Assembly: GCA_045579195.1 (NCBI GenBank)
Contig: JAZNLR010000149.1
Coordinates: 1 to 38,027, forward strand
Length of the DNA: 38,027 nucleotides
Direction: 5' to 3'
Source of the DNA: JAZNLR01 sp045579195
GTDB lineage: Bacteria > Bacillota > Clostridia > Christensenellales > CAMQZB01
Below are positions 24,789 through 32,601 of the stretch, piece by piece. Position numbers and translations under genes: made by a program. The first letter of the stretch is position 1, and each line of letters starts with the position of its first letter. The notes beneath the pieces are model-generated. The model was not told where the DNA came from and ran no database searches. It saw only the letters and a program-made list of their open reading frames with translations.

Positions 24789-24939
24789 AAGTGGCGAGAG
24801 TGTGTGTATTTTTTAAAAGAGCCTTAAAGTTGAAGTAAATGTTATAATTTTTATAAAATAACCGCAAAAACGCTGTTCTTTTTTTGCTTTTTGCGGTATG
24901 ATAGGGATGAAAAGAGAAAATTTGACGAGGAGTTTTTCT

Positions 24940-26625
24940 ATGAGAAATTTATCTTACGAAACTGATTTATGCGTTGTTGGCGGCGGAATGTCCGGTCTTT
25001 GTTGTGCAATTGCTGCAGCACGCCACGGAATCAAGGTCGTTTTGGTGCAAGATCGCCCTGTTTTGGGAGGAAACGCATCAAGCGAGATTCGTATGTGGAT
25101 CGGCGGAGCACACGGAAAAGACAACCGTGAAGGTGGAATCATCGAGGAGATCTTCCTTGAGAATTTCTATCAGAATACGGGGTTGAAATATGCCGTTTGG
25201 GACAGCGTTCTCTATGAAAAGGCGATGGCAGAGGAGAATCTGACCCTCCTTTTGAACACAACCTGTCTTGACGCGACGATGGACGGGAATAAGATTGCAA
25301 GCATTAAATGCTGGCAGGGCAATGCAGAGACCTTCCACACGATTTTTGCAACGTACTTTGCAGACTGCTCGGGTGATTCCATTTTGGCACCGTTGAGCGG
25401 CGCAAAATTCACGTATGGAAGAGAGGCAAAGTCTGAATTTAACGAGAGCATTCCTCCTGAGGTCGCAGACAAGAAGACCATGGGAATGAGCTGTCTGTTC
25501 CAGATCAAGGAAACGGATCACAAAGTGGATTTCGTTCCGCCTGTCTGGGCGTACCGCTATGAGACGGATGCAGACTTGCCCTATAAGGACCATGACCTTG
25601 AAAACAACTTCTGGTGGATCGAGATCGGCGGCGAGTGGGACTGCATTCACGACACCGACCGCTGCAGAGAAGAGCTTCTTAAGATCTGCTATGGCGTTTG
25701 GGATCATATGAAGAACCGCGGTGATCACGGCGCGGACAACTGGGAGCTTGAATGGATCGGCTTCTTGCCCGGAAAACGTGAAAGCCGCCGCTATATCGGA
25801 AAGTATATCGTGACGCAGAACGACGTCGAGGCAGAGGGCCGTTTTGACGACATCGTTGCATATGCAGGCTGGTCGATGGACGATCACTTCCCTGAAGGCT
25901 TCTATTACACGAAGGGACATCCGACCATCTATCATCCCGCACCTCAGCCGTGGGGTCTGCCGCTTCGCTGTATGATCTCTGCAAACATCGAGAACCTTGT
26001 TTTTGCAGGAAGAAACATCAGCGTGACGCACGCGGCGCTTTCCTCCTCTCGCGTTATGGCAACGTGTGGTATCTTGGGCCAGGCGCTCGGAACCGCCGTT
26101 GCGCAGGCGTTGAACGATGGTTGCACGGTGGAGAACGTGGACATTCCCAAGCTTCAACAGACCTTGATGGAAGACGATTGCTTTATCCCGTGGCATCAGC
26201 GTGAGATCCCCGAACTTACAAAGAAGGCAGCGTGCTCTGCAGAGATCGTTCGCAATGGCGTTGACCGTGGTGAAGCAAACTGCTGGGTCGGCAAGGAAGG
26301 GGACGTCATTGAATATACGTTCGATTCGAATGAGAGCGTGAAGGAAATCCGCCTCATCTTCGACAACGATATGAACCGAAAGTATCACAACATGCCGTGT
26401 AATTACCCGTTGGTGCAGAACAAGTTCAAATTGCCCAAGACGCTCATCACGGAGTACCGCATTGAGGGTATCGCGGAAGACGGAACGCAAGTTTCGCTCA
26501 CCGCAACAAACCATCAGCGTTTCGTGAAGCACGCTGTGGATTGGAACGTTAAGAAAGTTCGTTTTGTTCCGCTTAAGACAAACGGATCGGAAGATTTCCG
26601 TCTGTTCGACTTTGAAATTCAGTAA
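24940..26625 (+). CDS. FAD-dependent oxidoreductase (PF12831-type)
   Basis: The product has 561 residues from the ATG at 24940, behind GAGGAG; a longer reading from 24898 lacks a ribosome binding site. The dinucleotide motif V-V-G-G-G-M-S-G is at 12-19, followed by the L-G-G-N-A-S-S-E-I-R-M-W-I-G-G-A-H-G segment that marks this family. The last 120 residues look like an added beta-sandwich domain that could bind carbohydrate. No signal peptide is present. Relatives often sit in polysaccharide loci and lack a firm function. I infer oxidation of a sugar or glycoside hydroxyl together with the divergent operon. Confidence 0.85.
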   Translation: MRNLSYETDLCVVGGGMSGLCCAIAAARHGIKVVLVQDRPVLGGNASSEIRMWIGGAHGKDNREGGIIEEIFLENFYQNTGLKYAVWDSVLYEKAMAEENLTLLLNTTCLDATMDGNKIASIKCWQGNAETFHTIFATYFADCSGDSILAPLSGAKFTYGREAKSEFNESIPPEVADKKTMGMSCLFQIKETDHKVDFVPPVWAYRYETDADLPYKDHDLENNFWWIEIGGEWDCIHDTDRCREELLKICYGVWDHMKNRGDHGADNWELEWIGFLPGKRESRRYIGKYIVTQNDVEAEGRFDDIVAYAGWSMDDHFPEGFYYTKGHPTIYHPAPQPWGLPLRCMISANIENLVFAGRNISVTHAALSSSRVMATCGILGQALGTAVAQALNDGCTVENVDIPKLQQTLMEDDCFIPWHQREIPELTKKAACSAEIVRNGVDRGEANCWVGKEGDVIEYTFDSNESVKEIRLIFDNDMNRKYHNMPCNYPLVQNKFKLPKTLITEYRIEGIAEDGTQVSLTATNHQRFVKHAVDWNVKKVRFVPLKTNGSEDFRLFDFEIQ

Positions 26626-26627
26626 AG

Positions 26628-26666
26628 AAAAAACAATTCTGCCTCGAAGGGGCAGAATTGTTTTTT
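26628..26666. terminator. Bidirectional terminator between FAD oxidoreductase and AraC
   Basis: A 16-bp perfect inverted repeat (AAAAAACAATTCTGCC and complement) with a 7-nt loop gives U-runs on both strands. The genes on the two sides converge here. Confidence 0.92.
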
Positions 26667-26674
26667 AATGCACG

Positions 26675-27457
26675 TTATAAAAAGCGTTTGCGAAATTCGC
26701 TTGGGGTCATGCCGATGTTTTTTTTAAACAGCCGCATAAAGTGCACGTCGTTTTCATATCCGCAGGAAATTGCGACGTCCGAGATTGAGGATTCGGTTTG
26801 ACAGAGTAAGTACTTCGCAAAGTCCAATCGGGCATGCGTTAAGTCCTTTTTGATGCTTGTGTTGAAGTAAAGTTTGTAAAGGTGTTGCAAATGTGACTGA
26901 GAGATACAGTAATTTTTTGCAATTTCGGGAATCGTCCAATCTTGCTGTGGATTTAGGAAAAGCTCTTCTCTGAGCTGCATTAGGGAAGGATAAAAAGCAG
27001 TATACTTCTTTTGAACGTCGCTGTGATTGAGAAGAGAGTGGATTTTTAAAAGGAGAAGTTTTAAATATAGTTCGGACACTTCGTTGAGATGGGCGTTTGA
27101 AGTGCTGATTTCGAGCGCCATCTTTTTGATAAATTCCGAGAGCGGGTCAAGACTGATCACATCGATGATCTGATCAAAAGGGATCCCGAGCTTTTGGAAC
27201 CAATTGAGTTCTTCTTCTGAAAGATCAAAGTGAATCCAATCGTCGATATAGTCTTCATTGAAGCCGCCATACAACTGAGGCGTGTCTTTCCGAAAGACAA
27301 TGAAAGAACAGCCCTTTGTTTCAAATCTGGTTTCGTTTAGAAAGACAACGGCGGGAGATTGAAACAGCAACAAAAGGTAGTTTCCGGACCCGTTTTTTCG
27401 GTTAATTTTAAAGGTGGAAGGATGTCTGTACCGATATCCGCAACTGAAAACTTCCAT
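26675..27457 (-). CDS. AraC-family transcriptional regulator
   Basis: The product has 260 residues, starting at 27457 behind GGAGGG. The N-terminal half resembles the arabinose-type sensor domain. The C-terminal half has the two helix-turn-helix motifs and the ending M-T-P-S-E-F-R-K-R-F. It is divergent from the GH51 gene at 27564, and the two promoters overlap, so regulation of arabinan or arabinoxylan use is the likely role. Confidence 0.93.
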   Translation of the reverse strand: MEVFSCGYRYRHPSTFKINRKNGSGNYLLLLFQSPAVVFLNETRFETKGCSFIVFRKDTPQLYGGFNEDYIDDWIHFDLSEEELNWFQKLGIPFDQIIDVISLDPLSEFIKKMALEISTSNAHLNEVSELYLKLLLLKIHSLLNHSDVQKKYTAFYPSLMQLREELFLNPQQDWTIPEIAKNYCISQSHLQHLYKLYFNTSIKKDLTHARLDFAKYLLCQTESSISDVAISCGYENDVHFMRLFKKNIGMTPSEFRKRFL

Positions 27458-27492
27458 AAACCCTCCAAAGCAGAAAAGATCAGTTTTTTAAC

Positions 27493-27521
27493 ATTATATA
27501 TCATTGTCAAGAAATTTGCAA
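27493..27521 (-). promoter_or_regulatory. Promoter of the AraC gene at 26675
   Basis: On the minus strand TTGCAA, a 17-nt spacer and TATAAT lie 36 bp upstream of the start. Confidence 0.75.
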
Positions 27522-27532
27522 GAAGGTATAAT
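27504..27532 (+). promoter_or_regulatory. Promoter of the GH51 gene
   Basis: TTGTCA, a 17-nt spacer and TATAAT lie 31 bp upstream of the start. It overlaps the divergent promoter with the same 11-bp offset seen at 23953/23964. Confidence 0.8.
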
Positions 27533-27563
27533 CAAATTGGCAAATATTTTGAGGAGTTTACTC

Positions 27564-29054
27564 ATGAAAGCTAAAATTATTGCAAACAAAAACTTTAAAG
27601 TTGGAGAAATTGACAGACGAATTTACGGATCGTTTATTGAGCATCTGGGGCGTGCGGTGTACACCGGGATTTATGAGCCGACGCACGAAAGTGCAGATAA
27701 AAACGGTTTTCGTGAGGATGTTATCAATCTAGTGAAACAGTTGAAAGTTCCCGCAATTCGTTATCCGGGCGGAAATTTTGTTTCCGGGTATCATTGGGAA
27801 GACGGTGTTGGAGATAAGAAGAAACGCCCGGTGAAGATGGAGCTTGCTTGGCGATCTCTTGAGACCAACGAAGTCGGAATCGATGAGTTTCAAGAATGGG
27901 TGAAACAGGTCAATTCGGAAGTTATTATGGCAGTCAACCTCGGAACAAGAGGCGTTGAAGAGGCACGAAATTTAGTGGAGTACTGCAATGCCACCGCGAA
28001 CACGCACTATGCAAATCTGCGTCGTGAAAACGGATTCGAAAAGCCTTTTGGAATCAAGACCTGGTGTTTGGGGAACGAGATGGACGGATGGTGGCAGATC
28101 GGAACCAAAACCGCTGATGAATATGGCCGTCTTGCGCAAGAAACGGGCAAAATGATGAAGTGGGTCGATCCGTCGATTGAACTTGTTGCATGCGGAAGTT
28201 CTGCGTACGATTTGGCAACGTTTGGAGATTGGGAATATCGTGTGCTTGATTATGTGTATGATTAGGTGGATTATATTTCGTTTCATCAGTACTACGGAAA
28301 TCAAGCGAATAATTCGGCGGATTTCCTCGGTCGTTCGGTGCACATGGATTCCTTTATCAAATCCGTGGTTGCCATTTGCGATGCCGTTAAGGCAAAGAAA
28401 CATCACAAAAAGACGATCAACCTTTCGTTTGACGAATGGAACGTCTGGTATCACAGCAACGGAACGGTCGTTGACGATTGGCAGAAGGCTCCTCCCATTC
28501 TGGAGGATATCTACAACTTTGAGGATGCGCTTTTGGTTGGAATGATGCTGATGACGTTGCAGAACAACTGTGATCGAGTTAAAATCGCGTGTCTGGCGCA
28601 ACTTGTGAATGTCATTGCGCCTATTATGACTGAAGAAAACGGTCCTGCGTGGGCGCAGACGATCTTCTATCCCTATATGTTTGCATCGCTCAACGGAAAC
28701 GGAACGGTTTTGAATGCGATCAAGGAGTGCGATTCGTACGTCACGACTGATAAGCTGAACGTTCCCTATCTTGAGACTTCAGTCATTCACAATGCGGAGA
28801 ATGGGGAAATCGTCGTCTTTGCGGTAAATCGCTCTCTGGAGGAAGAGATGGAACTTTCTCTGTCATTTGAGGGATTTGACAGTGCGAAATTGATTTCTCA
28901 CACCGAAATCTTTGCGGATGACTTGAAAATTGTCAACACGAAAGATCAACAAAACGTTTATCCTGTCGAGAGAGAGATTGTCGAGGACGCCGAGGTTGTC
29001 TTGAAAAAGCACTCTTGGAATATGTTAAAGTTTGCCTGTGGAGATAAGAAATAA
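27564..29054 (+). pseudogene. GH51 alpha-L-arabinofuranosidase interrupted by an in-frame TAG
   Basis: From the ATG at 27564 (behind GAGGAG) the frame would give 496 codons, the normal GH51 length, but codon 234 (28263-28265) is TAG. The sequence on both sides is typical and in the same frame: L-D-Y-V-Y-D, stop, V-D-Y-I-S-F-H-Q-Y-Y-G-N. The acid/base Glu172 (G-N-E-M-D-G) is before the stop and the nucleophile Glu291 (D-E-W-N-V-W) after it, so neither half can be active alone. The rest shows no decay. The family removes alpha-L-arabinofuranosyl groups from arabinan and arabinoxylan in the cytoplasm. A single base change, for example from CAG, explains the stop; a sequencing error or amber suppression is also possible. 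Confidence 0.88.
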
Positions 29055-29103
29055 GTATCTCGGCGTATAAAGAAAATCTTTGATTTGGAAGAAAGGAAGA
29101 AAA

Positions 29104-30378
29104 ATGAAGAAAATTATTTGCTTAACGTTGTGTGTTTTGCTCGTTCTTTCCTGCTGTGCATGTTCGCCGGCGGCAAAGTGGGGCGAAAACTATAAGCCCG
29201 AAAATGAGATTGCGGATCAGAGCAATCTCTATGGCGTCTGTTATATCACGCCGCCGGAAGCGCGCATTCTTGCAAAGGATAGTTACGACCCCGAAAAGGA
29301 CCGCAATGATCCGGAAAAGGTGTTCCAGATTATGGAGAACATGGGCGTGACGTCCATGCGTTATTGGCTCCACATGTCGCACGTTTTGATTGACCCTGAG
29401 ACGGTTAATGAAGAGGGCGCAAAAGAGCACCACGAACTTCTCGCGCTTGCAAAGAAGCACGGCATCCAAGTCATCGGCATGAACCACAACAACTATAAGG
29501 AAGGCGTGGGCTTTGAAGGTTGGGCAAAACATGAATATCAGCCGGAAAAGGGCAGTGATTACTATAAGTGGCTTGAGGATTACGAAACTTCGTGGTATAC
29601 GCTCGTCAAAGAGTTCCCCGAGGTAACGTACTGGGAGATTGACAATGAGATCAACAATCCGGGCTTTATGTATATCGAGGGCAAGGAGAACTATTATCTC
29701 CCGGTTGACGAAATGGTTGCAATCGGCCTTGACATGATGTTCTATGCCTCCCGCGGAATCCATCGCGCAAACCCCGACGCAATCACGGTTATGGCAAGCT
29801 TGACAGATCCGACCGGAATCGGAAAGCCGTACCGCGTCAACACCGTGGATGAAGGATGGGTTACGTATCCGAAAATGTCGGAATTCTTCGAGTTGATGTA
29901 TAAGGCGATCAAAACGGGTAAACACGGAAGCCGTCATGCAGACGATTTCTTCCAGACCGCTTGTTGGCATCCGTACTACTGGGAGGCATCCTGCTCCAAT
30001 CAGTACTGGATTGATGAAAACAACAAGATGTATGACCTCATCAAGAAGTATGAGGGGAAGGACAAGAAAGTTTTCTTGACCGAGATCGGTTGGGTCATCG
30101 GACAGATCAGCGAACAAAATCAAGCAAAGTGGTTGCCGCAGCTTTACGAAACGGTAAAGAATGAAATGCCGTACGTTGAGGCCGTTCATTACTTCCGCAT
30201 GTTTGACAACTTGATTCAGGACAACCAGTTGATGGGCTTGTTCTACGATCACAATGAGTTGGTTTCCTATGATCAGTTCCGATTTACGGGCGGAGAACAC
30301 GGTGCACCGAGACCGGCAGCATACGCATTCCAAGAAATGACGGGAGCAAGCGGTTCGTTGACGCTCTTGATTGAATAA
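29104..30378 (+). CDS. A11: secreted lipoprotein, clan GH-A-like glycosidase paralog (divergent member)
   Basis: The product has 424 residues from the ATG at 29104, behind AAGGAAG. The lipobox is C-C-A-C (Cys20). The predicted catalytic pair is Glu182 (W-E-I-D-N-E) and Glu327 (T-E-I-G-W), and H-P-Y is intact. It is the most divergent member: it has insertions around residues 50-72 and 240-260 that the others lack, and the W-Y-D-K-K-N-E start is reduced. It lies 49 bp after the GH51 gene in the same direction with no terminator between, so it is probably co-transcribed and may release arabinose-containing oligosaccharides outside the cell. Confidence 0.9.
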   Translation: MKKIICLTLCVLLVLSCCACSPAAKWGENYKPENEIADQSNLYGVCYITPPEARILAKDSYDPEKDRNDPEKVFQIMENMGVTSMRYWLHMSHVLIDPETVNEEGAKEHHELLALAKKHGIQVIGMNHNNYKEGVGFEGWAKHEYQPEKGSDYYKWLEDYETSWYTLVKEFPEVTYWEIDNEINNPGFMYIEGKENYYLPVDEMVAIGLDMMFYASRGIHRANPDAITVMASLTDPTGIGKPYRVNTVDEGWVTYPKMSEFFELMYKAIKTGKHGSRHADDFFQTACWHPYYWEASCSNQYWIDENNKMYDLIKKYEGKDKKVFLTEIGWVIGQISEQNQAKWLPQLYETVKNEMPYVEAVHYFRMFDNLIQDNQLMGLFYDHNELVSYDQFRFTGGEHGAPRPAAYAFQEMTGASGSLTLLIE

Positions 30379-30393
30379 TTTTTCAAGTGGTTG

Positions 30394-30430
30394 AAAAGAG
30401 GCAATGTCAAAACGACATTGCCTCTTTTGA
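30394..30430 (+). terminator. Rho-independent terminator after A11
   Basis: A perfect 15-bp inverted repeat (AAAAGAGGCAATGTC and complement) with a 5-nt loop ends in four T. It closes the GH51-A11 unit. Confidence 0.9.
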
Positions 30431-30485
30431 TGTCAAAAAAGGGGGTTTTCTTTTGCAAATATTTCCGAAAATTTCTTGCGACCAC

Positions 30486-30515
30486 TTGTCAAAAGAGTGT
30501 GGAAAATGGTATAGT
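30486..30515 (+). promoter_or_regulatory. Promoter of malQ
   Basis: TTGTCA, an 18-nt spacer and TATAGT lie 57 bp upstream of the malQ start. Confidence 0.7.
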
Positions 30516-30572
30516 ATGCTAAAGAAATGAGTCTTACATTGCGATTTTTGCAAGGAGATAGGGTGGTTATTT

Positions 30573-32063
30573 ATGGATGATGCCAAGAATTTTGGGTTTG
30601 AACATAAATCAGGGGTTGTGATGCCCGTCAGCAGTTTGCCATCGAAGTACGGCATTGGTGGCCTTGGAAAAGCAGCATACGATTTTATTGACTTTTTGGA
30701 TGCGTCGGGGCAGAAGTGTTGGCAGGTTTTGCCGCTGAACCCGACGTCTTATGGTGACAGCCCGTATCAATCGCCTGCGTCGATGGCGGGCAATCCGTAC
30801 TTTATTGACCTCGATATTCTCGCTGCAAAAAAGCTCTTGAAACGGGCGGAACTGAAAGAACAGGAAGACCGTAGCTTAACCGTGGATTACGGCCGCTTGT
30901 TCGCCGTTCGCTATGATGCGCTCCGCCTTGCATATTCCCGTTTTTCTGCTGATGCCAAGTTTGCTGAATTTGTTGACAACAACTCTTTCTGGCTCGAGGA
31001 TTACGCCCTCTTTATGGCGCTCAAAGTGCACTATCACTTTGCGCAATGGACAGCTTGGGAAGAGGAACACAAAAATTATCAAAAGGCAATTTTGCAAAAA
31101 GAACGCTTCGAGAGGGAGATGGGCTTTTGGCGCTGGGTGCAGTTTGAATTTGCATTGCAATGGCAGGATGTTCTCTCGCATGCGCACAAAAAGGGAATCG
31201 CCATCATCGGTGATATGCCGATCTACGTCGCGCACGACAGCATGGATGTGTGGTCCGCGCCGGAGCAGTTTCTGCTGGATGAACAATTCTTGCCCACCGT
31301 TGTTGCAGGCGTTCCGCCTGATGCCTTTTCAGAGGATGGGCAGCTTTGGGGCAATCCGATTTACCGCTGGGAAAAGATGCAGAAGGACGGCTTTTCCTGG
31401 TGGTTAAGGCGCATCCGCCTTGCGTTCGGGTTATACGACATCTTGCGCATCGACCACTTCCGCGGATTCGCGGCATATTTCAACGTTCCGCGCTCGGAGA
31501 GCACGGCAAAGAACGGCAAGTGGGACAGTGCGCCCGGGATTGCACTGTTTGAAACGGTGAAGAAGAGCTTCCCTGAAGCAAAGATTATCGCGGAAGACCT
31601 CGGATTCATCACGGACGACGTTCGTGCCCTTCTTGCAAGCACGGGATTCCCCGGGATGAAGATGCTCCACTTTGCATTTGAAGAGGAGGACAGTGAGTAC
31701 CTTCCGAGAAGAGTTCAGAACAAAAACTGCGTGATGTACGCTTCCTCTCATGATTCCGACTGTTCCAAAACGTGGATCGAGAATCTCAAAGGGGAGGCAA
31801 AGGTGCGATTTGAAAGGGAGTGCCCCCGCGTGGATGAGAAGAGTCGTGTTTACGACTTCATTGAATTTGCATTTTCCTGCAAGGCAAACCTTGCGATCGT
31901 CACCATGCAGGATTTTTTGGAGCTTTCCAACGAGGAAGGCAGAATGAACACTCCATCTAAGGCGGAAGGAAATTGGGGGTGGCGGATCTCTCCGAAGTAC
32001 CGCACGGCTAAGCTCGTCAGGAAGATCCGAAACGTTCTGAATCGGACGGGAAGATTGAAATAA
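30573..32063 (+). CDS. malQ: 4-alpha-glucanotransferase (amylomaltase, GH77)
   Basis: The enzyme transfers alpha-1,4-glucan segments between maltodextrins in the cytoplasm and releases glucose; in Clostridia it serves starch or glycogen use. The product has 496 residues, a normal length. The N-terminal S-S-L-P-S-K-Y-G-I-G and Q-V-L-P-L-N-P-T motifs are typical. The catalytic residues are Asp294 (R-I-D-H-F-R-G), Glu341 (A-E-D-L-G) and Asp394 (S-S-H-D-S-D, where most family members have T-H-D-N-D). It starts at 30573 behind AGGAG. It is a single-gene unit, unrelated in sequence to the neighbouring glycosidases. Confidence 0.95.
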   Translation: MDDAKNFGFEHKSGVVMPVSSLPSKYGIGGLGKAAYDFIDFLDASGQKCWQVLPLNPTSYGDSPYQSPASMAGNPYFIDLDILAAKKLLKRAELKEQEDRSLTVDYGRLFAVRYDALRLAYSRFSADAKFAEFVDNNSFWLEDYALFMALKVHYHFAQWTAWEEEHKNYQKAILQKERFEREMGFWRWVQFEFALQWQDVLSHAHKKGIAIIGDMPIYVAHDSMDVWSAPEQFLLDEQFLPTVVAGVPPDAFSEDGQLWGNPIYRWEKMQKDGFSWWLRRIRLAFGLYDILRIDHFRGFAAYFNVPRSESTAKNGKWDSAPGIALFETVKKSFPEAKIIAEDLGFITDDVRALLASTGFPGMKMLHFAFEEEDSEYLPRRVQNKNCVMYASSHDSDCSKTWIENLKGEAKVRFERECPRVDEKSRVYDFIEFAFSCKANLAIVTMQDFLELSNEEGRMNTPSKAEGNWGWRISPKYRTAKLVRKIRNVLNRTGRLK

Positions 32064-32073
32064 GAAAAATAAG

Positions 32074-32104
32074 ACAGCCGAAGAAGAATTCGGCTGTTTT
32101 TTAT
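32074..32104 (+). terminator. Rho-independent terminator after malQ
   Basis: A 9-bp GC-rich inverted repeat (ACAGCCGAA and complement) with a 6-nt loop is followed by seven or more T/A residues, 11 bp after the stop. Confidence 0.88.
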
Positions 32105-32110
32105 TGTCCG

Positions 32111-32121
32111 TTTGTCGAAAA
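32111..32121 (+). promoter_or_regulatory. 0A box upstream of the Spo0A-domain gene
   Basis: TTTGTCGAAAA matches the extended Spo0A binding consensus, not just the 7-base core. It lies 107 bp upstream of the TTG start. Between them at 32178-32184 is AGGAAAT, which resembles a sigma-H -35, with ACAAT 14 nt further on, and a GGAAA/TTTCC palindrome overlaps it. Sigma-H with Spo0A is the known mode for spo0A control in Bacillus; here it is inferred. Confidence 0.5.
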
Positions 32122-32227
32122 GTAGGACGAAAAAGAGCCGAAAATGAAAAGGAAGGGAAAATTTTGAAGACGTGGGAAGGAAATCGTTTCCAATGCTTAC
32201 AATCAAAAGAAAACAACGGAGGGGATT

Positions 32228-32572
32228 TTGGAACAAAAAGCGCAACGGTTTCTTCTGTGTGCAGGGATCTTGCCGCGCGGCGGAGGATACCGACTGTTGA
32301 AAATGGGGATCGTTCTCTTTCTCGAAAGCAAAATGGACGTTCGAATTTTGGGAAAACCCCTCTATCAAACGTTGGGCGAACTTGAGGGAAAGAGCGTTGC
32401 AAGCGTTCAAAAGACGATCACGAACGCGATTGAACGCGCGTATTTACGGGGAAATCTCGCCTTTTTGGAGAGAACGGTTGGAAACGGCAGAGAGGAACAA
32501 GGTCGCCCGACCAACGGGGAATTCATCGCGGCAGCTGCAAATTATATCGCATTTTCGAGGGAGGAGGAATAG
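32228..32572 (+). CDS. Free-standing Spo0A C-terminal DNA-binding domain
   Basis: The product has 114 residues from the TTG at 32228, which has GGAGGGG 3-4 nt upstream. Aligned by eye with the effector domain of Bacillus Spo0A it covers the whole domain. G-G-G-Y-R-L-L fits G-Y-L-Y-L, P-L-Y-Q-T-L fits V-L-Y-P-D-I, S-V-A-S-V-Q-K-T-I-T-N-A-I-E fits the recognition helix region, and R-G-N and P-T-N-G-E-F-I-A are shared. Spo0A is normally about 260 residues with a phosphorylated receiver domain in front; no receiver is encoded upstream, where malQ and its terminator lie. So it would bind DNA without phospho-control, or compete with full-length Spo0A. It ends in TAG. Confidence 0.85.
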   Translation: MEQKAQRFLLCAGILPRGGGYRLLKMGIVLFLESKMDVRILGKPLYQTLGELEGKSVASVQKTITNAIERAYLRGNLAFLERTVGNGREEQGRPTNGEFIAAAANYIAFSREEE

Positions 32573-32601
32573 AATTTTTGGTCGTGGAATAGAGATAGAA
32601 T

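Noticed and set aside
25078..26532. A 484-codon antisense reading frame opposite the FAD oxidoreductase
   Set aside because: It has no ribosome binding site and no recognisable domain, and the sense strand encodes a conserved protein; it is a codon-bias shadow. The 403-codon frame opposite A11 and the 381-codon frame opposite the GH5-like gene are rejected for the same reason.
28263..28265. TAG as a recoded sense codon (alternative genetic code)
   Set aside because: TAG closes at least three other genes in the window at the expected ends (797, 32570 and 33226), so general recoding is unlikely.
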